From Parachlorella kessleri (taxonomy: Eukaryota > Chlorophyta > Trebouxiophyceae > Chlorellales > Chlorellaceae): 46,773 nt of DNA. The position numbers and the translations under genes were made by a program. Below the pieces are notes generated by a model. It ran no database searches and had not been told where the DNA came from. It was given only the letters and a program-made list of their open reading frames with translations. Each line of letters opens with the position of its first letter. Position 1 is the stretch's first letter. Of this stretch, positions 13,801-22,774 are shown in pieces. Where the stretch lies: the NCBI GenBank assembly GCA_001598975.1, contig BBXU01000413.1:1-46773 (forward strand), written 5' to 3'.

Positions 13801-14371
13801 AGCTCTGCTGTCAGTGAGCAAGCCCAGCTGCGGTGGCCCAGGAGTTGCGCAATACTGCTGTCCAGGCAAACAAGGAGCAACAGCAAGGTACACATATAAC
13901 TGTACTGTAGCTGCCGTACTCAGGGCACCTGCAGTGACCTTGTAACCAGCACGTGCCAGTTGGAGTACAATCCGGGCAGCAGTCTGACCGGTGGCGCCTG
14001 CAATACAAACTATGACGCACGTTAGCACAGCGGTGTGCCACAGCCACACAGCTTTCAACCAGTGACAGGGACAGACAGAGAAGAGAGCTACAGGCTTCAG
14101 TAGCTCATATGTGTGCATGCAGGGATCCCCCCGCACCTGCCACCAGCACCTCCCCTCCAGCCTTTGCTACCACAGCAGCTGTCGCCAACCGTCTGGCAGG
14201 GCCGGCTTTACGAACGACCAAGGCTTCCTGAGCCTTATATTGGCGTCCCAATAGAGAAGCTGAAGGGGTGCTGTGTTGGGTACGCTGGGCTGGGACGGAG
14301 GTGACCGTCCCATGATGGCGCGCGATCACGGCAACAGCAGCCTGCCGCTGCACCTGCACCGTAGGAGCCAT
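10865..14371 (-). CDS. PTAC16: pTAC16-like plastid nucleoid protein (NAD(P)-binding fold)
   Basis: Ten exons in transcript order: 14371-14137, 13997-13929, 13793-13652, 13435-13222, 13152-13056, 12973-12810, 12357-12247, 12035-11792, 11587-11283, 11002-10865, giving 572 residues. After a basic transit-like N-terminus of about 70 residues comes an NmrA/TIC62-like Rossmann fold with VLVAGATGQTAARIV (about 75-89), RVVVVAGD, GVNYVIVR and a C-terminal part of the fold ending near residue 344. The tail is low-complexity with repeats of PAKRGGLFG and FGTLRLNK, then KARTVRGR and the extreme end QETVYVDEA. This layout and the tail end match my memory of plant pTAC16, a thylakoid/nucleoid protein of unclear activity. 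TIC62 or another atypical SDR is the alternative. Intron 7 is GC-AG. It is divergent from the gene at 14545 with 173 bases between starts. Confidence 0.72.
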
Positions 14372-14544
14372 ATCGAGACGCGATCTGGGCGTGCAATCAA
14401 TCGCACTGCGGCATCGCCATGCATGAAGGAGGATCAGGCTTGATATGGACAGCATGCACGCAGCAGGGCGCAAGGACTGGTGAGCGTTTACGAAGCCCCC
14501 AAGGGTGGGTGGTCAGTTTCTTCAATGCTTGTATTTGACTGTCA
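14372..14544. promoter_or_regulatory. Short shared divergent promoter region (173 bp)
   Basis: The whole space between the ATG of the pTAC16-like gene (minus) and the ATG of the next gene (plus) is 173 bases. It must hold both 5' UTRs and promoters unless the transcripts overlap. No TATA box stands out. Confidence 0.5.
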
Positions 14545-17411
14545 ATGTCGACTCGCCTCAATTTATCCAGGTTGCGGCGTGCCTGGGCATTGACAGCTGG
14601 AACCTTCAAGAACCAGCAGCGCTGGACACAGACAGAGGGCTCTGGCGGCGGCGGTATAAAGCCATTCAACAAGAAGGAATATGACAGTAAGCGATTGAGG
14701 TGGAACGCAGCCTCGGCTCTGCAGGCGACATGGCGCTGACATGTTGCCTCCGCTCTCTGCAGTCCAGCAGTATGGGGGCTTCAAAAGCGTTGATAAGCTG
14801 TTTGCCCAGCCACAACGGCAGGGTGTAGTGGGCAGGTGAGTGTGCCAAGGCTGAGTGTGAGGGATGCGACCCCCGCAAAGCCTCAGTGCCTCCTTGACGG
14901 AGGAGAGGATTCCTGGCCGGCTGGGAAGAGATGCATTGGCCTGCGCAGGCTGTAGGATAGCAGAGAATAGAATAGCCTAGGTTCTTTACCTTAGGTCAGA
15001 AGCCTGGAGATTGTCTGAAGCACAGGGGATTCGACTGAGTGTACAAGAACCAAGTTTACGTAATTAGGTTTATTGCAACCAGCTGGGGCTAGGGCAGATG
15101 GGCAAAACATTGGCATGCTTTGATTTCTTCTTGCCTTCAGGTGGGACTGGCATTTCTGGCATTTCTTGCTGGCGTTAATACCGCCTGGAGGTGAGTTGTC
15201 AGCTGTAAGATGTCGGCTTGTTCTGCCACCAAGGGAACACCCAAATGTTACAAGGCTGGGTTGGTGCAGGATGCGTAGGACATCCCATGACCTAAACTGA
15301 CCATGTTGTGCTGCAGTGGTGGTCCTCCTGGCGCACTTGGCTCGCAATGATATGGCGGCCAAGCAGCTTGAGAGGAACAGGAAGGTATGTCTACCAGGAT
15401 GTTGGTTATTGTGGTCAGCATTGGAGCTTTATTCGCTTTGGGTGCGCAAGCATTACCCAGTCAAGGTTAGCTGCGATTCCTTGGCATCCAGACAAGCGCC
15501 AAGGAGTGAAGACGGATACAATTACTGTTTTGTGAGTTCGCCATTTAATGTGTACCCAGGCCACAGAGGAGACGCTGCAGATGTTGGAAGCAGCACAGAA
15601 GCTCAAAGATGTAAGGGCAGCTGGTGCCGCGGGTCAAACAGAACAGCTGGGTAGCGGGGACGGCGGATCGCATCAGGCCCAGCCACGGGACGAGACGCAA
15701 GATGTGAGGTTTGGGGTTTGCACCTTTGATGTTGGCTAATGCACTGTCTTGTGGGGGAGCGCTCACAGTCCGTTAGCTTGTGTTGCCAGAGCTGGTGTAG
15801 GATACGTTCTGAAGTTCACATGAAAAGGGTTAGGGTTAAGGGGTTTCTTGACGGTTCACACTGTCCTGGGTTGTTTTGGTACCATGCTCACTCCCTGGCG
15901 TGCTTGTGGATTCTGGTTCCAGTTTATGTTCACAGGCTGATTACAGCTAGGCAACCCAGCTGTCTGTTGGAGAGACGTGCACGCAAGTTGAGTTTTCTGT
16001 GTCATGCATCGGCGGTACCAATGGGGTATGGCTGTGGTGCAGATGAGGCGGCGGCTGGCTGAGCTGGAAGCAACAGTAAAGGAGCTAGCAGCCATGCAGC
16101 CACTGCCGCATGCAGCAGCGACAGCTGGTGACGAGCCTGCCCAGGGCTCAGGTATGGTCCCAGCAGCAGGCCCTTGGAGCTCGGTGTGGGGCGTGGTGTG
16201 GGACCTTGCACTGTTTTGTATGTGGCATCCGGTCTTTCAGCATTGCTCCATCCAACAAGGGAGTTCACGGTGGAGTGTGTGCAAAGCAAGGCTTGTCGTC
16301 ATTGGCGCACGTGATCACCTCGGGCCTGATCATTTGCAGGCAGCTAGAGAGTCCTACAGGTTTCCCTGCTGCAGGCCATGGCACCGTCAATGGTGGCAGT
16401 GCACTCTCGTCGGGTGCCTCTGCCGAGGTCACTTCTTCCTCTAAGGGGCTTGCCAGCACTCGTTCTTCCCCACTAGCAGCAGCCCCTACCCCTAATGCCG
16501 GCCACATCCCTCCTGCTAACCCGCCCCCGCTGCCCAAGCTGCCCGACAACCCCCTCGACCGCTGGCTGCCCGAGACAGACTGCCAGTTCTGCAACGACAC
16601 CCGGCAAAGGCTGTGGGGCGCCTTCAAGTCCACCACCGGCTACAAGTCGGCATATGACAAAGGACAGGCGAAGAGAGAGGGAGCCGCGGCGGCTGAGGAG
16701 GGCCTGCGTGCAAGGTCGGGGGTTGCGGCCACCGCAGCGGAGGTGCCAGGCGGATCAGCAGCAGAGCGGCACCTGGCATCGGCTCCCGCGCCGCAACAGG
16801 CAGGGAAGATGTCAGGTGACAAGCCGCAGCACTCGCAGCGGCAGGGCTTGCCAGAAGAGGCTGAGCGACAGAGCTCCTTGGCAGTGGGTGAGGAACTCAC
16901 TGCAGCCCCGACAGGAGAAGCAGACAGCCAGCGGAGGCGGGATGATGGAGCTCCAGCTGTTGCTGCCTCCGGGGCCGCAGAGCATGCTGATAATGGGCCT
17001 GAGGCCAGGAGATCTGCAGCGCCCAGCGAGAGCAGCCCTGGGCCCGTGCTAGAAGCAGCTCCGGGTTGGGAGCCTGCACAAGCATCGGCCGCCACTGCTG
17101 CCCCGCAGACGCCCGGTAACAGTGGCAGCCACGGCGCGGCATCTGACAGCCCACCACCCCCTGCAGGAGCGGCGGCAGCGGGAGTGGCCACGGCAGTGCC
17201 TGCTGGCAAGGCGCCCCCGCTGCCCAAGCTGCCCGACAACCCGCTAGACCGCTGGCTGCCAGAGACGGACTGCCAGTTCTGCAACGACACCCGGCAGCAG
17301 CTTTGGGGAGCATTCAAGGCTGCCGCGGGGGTGAAGGGAGCACCCGGCAAGGGTCAGCAATCGGGTAGTCAGGAGACCAGAGAGGAAACGAACCCTCCAA
17401 GATCGCCTTGA
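14545..17411 (+). CDS. Unknown protein with one membrane span and duplicated CxxC motif
   Basis: Function not recognised. Exons are 14545-14686, 14763-14835, 15141-15190, 15317-15384, 15560-15703, 16043-16151, 16360-17411, giving 545 residues. The first 30 residues (MSTRLNLSRLRRAWALTAG start) look like a mitochondrial presequence. A single hydrophobic span (HFLLALIPPGVVVLLAHLA) near residues 79-97 is followed by charged, coiled-coil-like helices (exons 5 and 6). The last exon is Ala/Pro/Gly-rich and contains a 35-residue motif twice, at residues 251-285 and 481-515, with the core LPETDCQFCNDTRQ. The two 105-nt copies are nearly identical. All introns are GT-AG. Exon 5 could also end at 15610 (GTAAGG donor), keeping frame. 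The junction before exon 7 has an alternative acceptor. The gene is likely real; role unknown. Confidence 0.65.
16524..16628 (+). repeat. First copy of a 105-nt coding repeat (CxxC motif)
   Basis: It encodes 35 residues that start PPLPKLPDNPLDRW and contain CQFCNDTR. The second copy at 17214-17318 is in the same frame with very few base changes. Confidence 0.9.
17214..17318 (+). repeat. Second copy of the 105-nt coding repeat (CxxC motif)
   Basis: Same 35-residue unit as at 16524-16628, 585 bases downstream and separated from it by low-complexity Ala/Gly/Glu-rich sequence. Confidence 0.9.
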
Positions 17412-18334
17412 AGAAGAATTGGCGGATGGCTAGACAGAGCCGCTGTTACTACTTCAGCAGCTACATGTTTTGTGTTCCATATGTAGCATGGGCCGCCTCT
17501 TGCTTGCAGCATTTACATTCACATTTTGGTCCCCATATATACTGTATGTTGTGGCCCAGCATGTGCCTTCCTCCTGTTCTGCTGCTCTTGCACTTGCACT
17601 GCATTTATTCGTGTGATAGCTTAATATTGTGCACACACATTCCCAGCGAAGCAACATTTCCAGAGGCATGCATTACATACAGTGGTCTGTACAAAGTTCA
17701 TGTACATTGTGTTTCAAAGTGAAGCACGTCGCATGGTCCTACCCCAAAGTTGCAAGGCAATCGGAGGAAAGAACAGGCCCGAACAGGAGCTCTGCACCCT
17801 GGACCTCATTTTGACTCTAGCTACAGCCAACCTAGTGGCATGTTGCTCGCATGCAGCCGCCCAAGGCAGACTTCCCGCACCAACACGATGGCAGTCCCAG
17901 GTGTTGCGCTGAGTGGTATTAAACAAGGGTGAGAAAGCAAGCAGCTGCTCCGAGGGTACACTAATACAAAGACAAGTGTGGCCTAATACAAAAACCACGG
18001 CTGCAAAAAGCATGGCACAACGCATGCAGCACACTGCGACCTTACTATACACACCTGGTGGCTAAGAGGCGGTAGAGGAATATTCTCTATTGTTCTCACA
18101 CATTGTTCTGTAGCCCAGGACACTTGCTTAGCGAATGGGCCTTCATGACTGGGAGCACCCGGCGGCACTATGTTGTACACTTCACTAGGGTACAGGAGGC
18201 AACTGAGACGGGCCGATAGTCACCACGACCCCTCCTGCACACCAGGGGAAACACCAGCATGGGCTCAGGGCATGGCATGGGCTGTAGACCAACCGGTAGG
18301 ATGTCAACGGGGAAGTCAGGCAGTAGCAGCAGCA
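17412..18334. other. Convergent 3' region, no gene recognised
   Basis: This stretch lies between the stop of the unknown protein gene (plus) and the inferred stop of Yippee (minus). It is more AT-rich than the genes and has only short frames without motifs. It probably holds long 3' UTRs from both sides. No TGTAA lies close to either stop. Confidence 0.5.
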
Positions 18335-19228
18335 TCATAGCACCAGTGACGCGGCTGCTTTACTGCCAACACCTCCTGGCTTGCCCCCTTGAGGGAGCTG
18401 TGACACTCGACACCACACCCCTGGCGGTTAGCAGCTTTGCGTCCCGTTCATGCAGCATACCTTCATGACTTTGGCCTTCTCCAGAATAAACCGGCCTGTA
18501 GGGACAGCAGGAGCCCAGCATCACTCAATGGCCAGCAGCGGGTGTGGGGGCTCAAAGACTTCTGCCACTCTGAAGCGTGCCACGCAGGATAGACACGCAT
18601 ACCATGGAAGGACCCATACCTATTTTGTAGCGCTGGCTCTCCTCCTGAGTGTTCAGCTGCAGCACGGCCAAGAATGCAGTCATTGAGGTCAGGTCACGGA
18701 GGGCTGACTGAGCTCGAAACCACAGCAGCACTTCACAACCGTGGAGGTACGGTCGCCTGGACTCCTGTACCTAAGGCATCACCTCCACCATCAGCCACGT
18801 GAAAGCAGCTGCTGTCACTCACATACTTCCAGCCGAGGACGCTGCCGCAGGTAGAGCAGGAGATGTCTGCCACGGTGTGCAGACCAGTAATGAGAAGGCG
18901 GTCCTCCTCTTTGCCCACCATGATGTTCACCCTGTGGCAACAGCTGAAAGGCCTGGATCGGCGCCAGGCTCATTGTGGTATGGCGGCCTTGCAAACCTCA
19001 CAACAGCCCGTCAGAAGAAGATTGGTTTGCCTGCGTCTGCTGCAGGTGTCCGGGCTCGTCCCGCACCCAGCACTAGAGGACTCACACATCTCCAAAGAGG
19101 TAGGCGCGGCCGTGTCGGCCTTGAAAGGCTTTGCTTATCAGGCCTGCGTGGTCGGCGACGTGTGACCGGCACTGACTGCAGCTATAGATCCTGTCGCCAC
19201 TCAGGTACTCCTTGAACAGGCGTCCCAT
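18335..19228 (-). CDS. Yippee-like zinc-binding protein
   Basis: Yippee proteins are small, strongly conserved zinc proteins found in most eukaryotes, with a beta-tent fold related to cereblon and poorly defined roles. Exons in transcript order are 19228-19086, 18931-18823, 18656-18620, 18495-18461, 18397-18335, giving 128 residues. The signature C-x2-C-x52-C-x2-C is exact: C17, C20, C73, C76. Other landmarks are [31 protein letters not shown] and GWKY. The start MGRLF matches plant-type Yippee N-termini. The last exon (21 codons including the stop) rests only on phase and splice signals, so the C-terminus is uncertain. All introns are GT-AG. It is divergent from the TMEM230-like gene. Confidence 0.88.
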
Positions 19229-19803
19229 CAGCTGCCTGGCAAGGGTTGGTTTAGGCTGAGGTGTCGCTCTAAGACCACCTACAGAGATGGGCACACTTCT
19301 GCATCAATCCAAGGGCGCCAAATGACACCTGCAGCAGCTGCTAAGAGTTCCGACACCACCGAGTTCTCCACGGCCCGAGCTGCTACCCTGGCATACGAAC
19401 AGCTACCACTGACTCAACGCTTGCGGTACCTGAACTTGACCAGCTGCCAGGGTGGGCGCCAAGTGTCCTTGTAAAGGGAAGAGTCTGTCCACAAGACCCC
19501 AGCCTGTGAGTCAGACCCTGGGCTCTATCTGTCAGCTTGCCTGTATTATACTACAGGGTTGAATGGCAGTGGCTGTGACTTCAGAAGGCCACCCACGATC
19601 CTGCAGATTGTGAGTGGCGCCAAGTGGCTTGCCACCGTGGACCAACAACTCGTAGGAGATCCTGTTTGTCTTGTTTCCGAGAGTTAGTTGCAGACCTCAC
19701 GTGGGACCATGACTTTACTGCACCTCAACTCGTTCCATGATTGGTTCAGTTCTGGGTGGTAATTGCAGAGCCTGGAGGTTGAACTGATCAGTTGGCCTCT
19801 TCC
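19229..19803. other. Divergent intergenic region, Yippee / TMEM230-like
   Basis: No gene was recognised. It should hold the 5' UTRs and promoters of both flanking genes. I see no TATA box, no RNA gene and no repeat. Confidence 0.5.
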
Positions 19804-20404
19804 ATGTTGAGGAAACGAGGTCAGGCACCTTATGCACGCCTAGCCACCTCAGACGAAGAGGAGGAAGAAGAGGCAAGGCCTGATGCCCGCTAAGCTCCCC
19901 ACACCGCCCGTGCCACAACAAGCAAACAGCCACGGTAGCCGTACCAACCCTCTGCCTTGCAGGTCTGCGTGGGCCCCCAGCACAGCAGGTCACCGCTGAG
20001 AACAGCGCTTACCTCAGTGGGGCTGCTGATACTAGGCATTTTCTTGCTAGTGCTCAGCGTGTTCCACGGCTGGGGGACCCTGGGCAGGCACACCACGGAC
20101 GGGGCAGTGAGTCAAATGACACCTGTCTGGTAGCAAAGGCTCTCCTGCAAGCGATGCTTCCTCTGGCACAAGGCAGGCTCTTATCATCGCTGCCTCGGGC
20201 GTGCCGCCAGGCTCTGCGCTGTGCTCGTGCGGGGACCCCCCAGTCAGTAGGATCCTGCCCTGGTGGCTGAAACCGCCTCATGTGGCGCAGGGCTGGGGGC
20301 TGCTGACGCTTGGGGCGATCGCGCTGCTGCCTGGGCTGTACGGCACCAGCCAGCTGTACAACGTGTGGGTGGGCAAGGAGCGGTGGCAGAACCTTGCCTG
20401 GTGA
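19804..20404 (+). CDS. TMEM230/TMEM134-family membrane protein (DUF872)
   Basis: Small two-span protein. Animal TMEM230 sits on secretory and recycling vesicles. Three exons, 19804-19872, 19963-20106, 20291-20404, give 108 residues. The short cytosolic N-terminus ends in an acidic run (TSDEEEEEE). Span 1 is SVGLLILGIFLLVLSVF and span 2 is GLLTLGAIALLPGLYGTSQL, whose LPGxY core is typical of the family. The protein ends after YNVWVGKERWQNLAW. Intron 1 is GC-AG (donor GCAAGG). The next gene starts only 168 bases downstream on the same strand. Family call is fairly firm; cellular role is by analogy. Confidence 0.75.
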
Positions 20405-20572
20405 GGCAGGCACGTCTGCCCACACAAAGGGCCCTCCGGACAGCAAGCGAGCGTGGCAGCACCCCACCAGGCTTTGGCGGGAGTCGCTTGGTGTGGTGCC
20501 CCTCTGTTGGCCCTTCGTGGAAGGGTGTTAATTCCGACACACACTGCTGTCAGCAGCTGAGGGCAGCGGCCC

Positions 20573-22300
20573 ATGCCCTTCCATCTCAGCGACTTTGTGT
20601 CGGCGCCCTCGCGCCCCGACTTGACCGCCAGGCTGCATGCTGCGCCGCCCTTCCCGGCGCACCTGCAGCATTGCCTCCTCAGCGGGCCGGAGCGCAGCGG
20701 TAAGACCTCCCTGCTACTGCACTTCGCCTTGGCGGCGGCCCGGGCAGAGAAGGCAGTGCTACTGCTGTGCTTCAAGTGAGTTCATTAAGGCTCTTCTGCT
20801 TGCTATGTAGTCTGGTGTACTTGGGGGACTCACGGCAGCATGGTCAGGTGGCGGTACGCTGTTAGACTAGACTAGACTAGTCTGGTGAAGGTAGCTTAAG
20901 CAGCAAGCTGCTTGTGGGCAGCGCAGCATGCCATCAAATCGTGGTTCCCTTCCATCAAAGATGGCTGCACTTCATTTTACGAGTCGCCAAGTGTGTTTGG
21001 TGCGCCGGCTTTAAGAAAGCGAACCATTTCCCCCTGACAGGCTTGAACTTCGTGCCTGACCGCTGGAGGCCGGAGCGGCACTTAATGAAGAAGTTGCGAT
21101 TTCTTCTGCAGGCAGAAGGTGGAGCAGGTGCCTCCACTCCTGCCTGAGGGCGTGCAGCACACAGACCCAGCCTGGCAGCGGGTGCACATCAAGTACATCC
21201 AAGATGGTGAGGGGCTGCCCAGCCATGCCATACGTGTGCACTGGTGCATGCGTTGTGTACCCTTGCACTCGCATTCCTCGCGTGTATCCCCTTGCTGCCT
21301 ACCTGTCCGCTCATCCGGCAGTTTGTCAGTGGACCACTTTCCCACAGCTGCCGTGTGAAGGGCAGCCATCACGGCGCAGTTTAGATGAAGCACATGGAAG
21401 CGGCCGCGTACAGCCAGGTAGCCACCCTGGGTTTGGTGCTTCTGCTGCAGGCCAGCAGCTGCTGCGTTACGCGTCGTCCCTCCACCTGCTGGACGTGTTG
21501 CCGGATGTGATCCTAGTGGACGACCTGCCCATGTTCCTGGACCTGCCAGCAACTGCCAAGCGGCACGGCCGCGACATGGCAGCCTGTCACGTTCTGGCGG
21601 TGCTGCACGATGCCATAGTGAGCGCAGCAGGGGAGGAACGCCGCCCTGCTTCTTGCTGGCATGAGCGACCAGCTCTGCGCTGGTTGCAGACTTGTTTAAA
21701 AGCCCCATGGCTTGATTGCGTCAGCTGGAGAGAGTACGCCTCTGGGTCCCAGGGCTGCATGCCATTGTGCTGCGCACAAGTATGGCCCTCAACCCTGCTG
21801 CCACTGTTGCTGCTGCAGGTATACATGACACAGAGGACGAAGCACCAGTGCCTGCTGGTATCCACTGAGTGCAGCCAGGGGGAAGGGCCCCGCTCCCTCT
21901 ACATCTCCCAGCGCTGGCTGCCGCTGGTCCTTACTATCAAGGGTGGGTGGGTGGCTTGCAAGTGGCTTGCCGCTGCCTCTTGCAGCCCAAGCAGGCGTCG
22001 CTGCACTGCCTGCTCCGGCCTCCTGTGACCAGCTCATTTTGACCACTCTGCTCGACTCCTATGCTCGGTCCCTCGAATGGTAGACAGCCTAGCAATCCAT
22101 GGATGGCCCACTGGGCATCACGCTCATTGCACTGGTGAACAAGCCTAACACTGTGCTGCTTGCTGCCTGCAGCCCTGGGCACCAGGTTCAGCCTGTCTGC
22201 TGAGCCAACACCAGGCTCTGGACCGCTGCCTGGGTGGCATGTAGAGTACTCCCTCCGCCAGCCCTGTCTCACGCTGGAGGCTGTAGTGGCCGGCCTGTAG
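20573..22300 (+). CDS. SWSAP1-like RecA-fold ATPase
   Basis: Five exons, 20573-20775, 21112-21206, 21451-21617, 21819-21942, 22173-22300, give 238 residues, close to the size of SWSAP1. The Walker A motif is GPERSGKT (38-45) and the Walker B is VILVDD (119-124). Between them RVHIKYIQDG and LLRYASSLHLL align with the equivalent part of SWSAP1. SWSAP1 is a RAD51-paralogue-like partner of the SWIM-domain protein SWS1 in the Shu complex, which helps load RAD51 in homologous recombination. The C-terminal part lacks other domains. All introns are GT-AG. Another small RecA-like ATPase cannot be excluded. A TGTAA at 22506 lies 206 bases after the stop. Confidence 0.55.
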
Positions 22301-22774
22301 TCAGCCTCCTGGGGCCAAACGCCCTGCAATGAAGTCCACTTGCACAGAGCAGATGCGAGTACATTTGCAGTGGCTGGAAGTACAGTCTGTGCCAACAGAT
22401 GGGAATTACTGACCTTGAGATTATGCATCTGCGATTTGGTCGGCTGCCTTGGGGTGGCTGTTGCACCTGGACTTGCTTCGAAACTACAAATCTACCAGCA
22501 GAATTTGTAACAAAGTGCGCAGGCAACCACTCACGAAACTCCCGCCGTGTCAGCACCCGTAATGCCCTTTTTCAAAGCCAGGATTCCATAATGCAGATCT
22601 GCTGATGGGTCAGACGATGGAAGAAGTAAACAAGTACAAATGACTTCTGGTCTAAAACAAGCAGAAATAGCACAGGAATGCCATGCTTTGACAGCTAAAA
22701 GCGCAAACCTTCATTCCTACAAGAACCCATCACAGCAACCCAGGCAAGCAGGAGGAGGGCCGTACCAGCACCGT
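22301..22774. other. Convergent 3' region between the SWSAP1-like and SWI3 genes
   Basis: No gene was recognised. It should contain both 3' UTRs. A TGTAA at 22506-22510 suits the plus-strand gene; no matching signal was found for the minus-strand gene. Confidence 0.5.

Noticed and set aside
16640..17350. Minus-strand Ala/Ser-rich frame of 236 codons
   Set aside because: Antisense shadow of the low-complexity last exon of the gene at 14545-17411.
20866..20883. GACTA mini-repeat in the first SWSAP1-like intron
   Set aside because: Only three to four units; no sign of function beyond simple-sequence drift.
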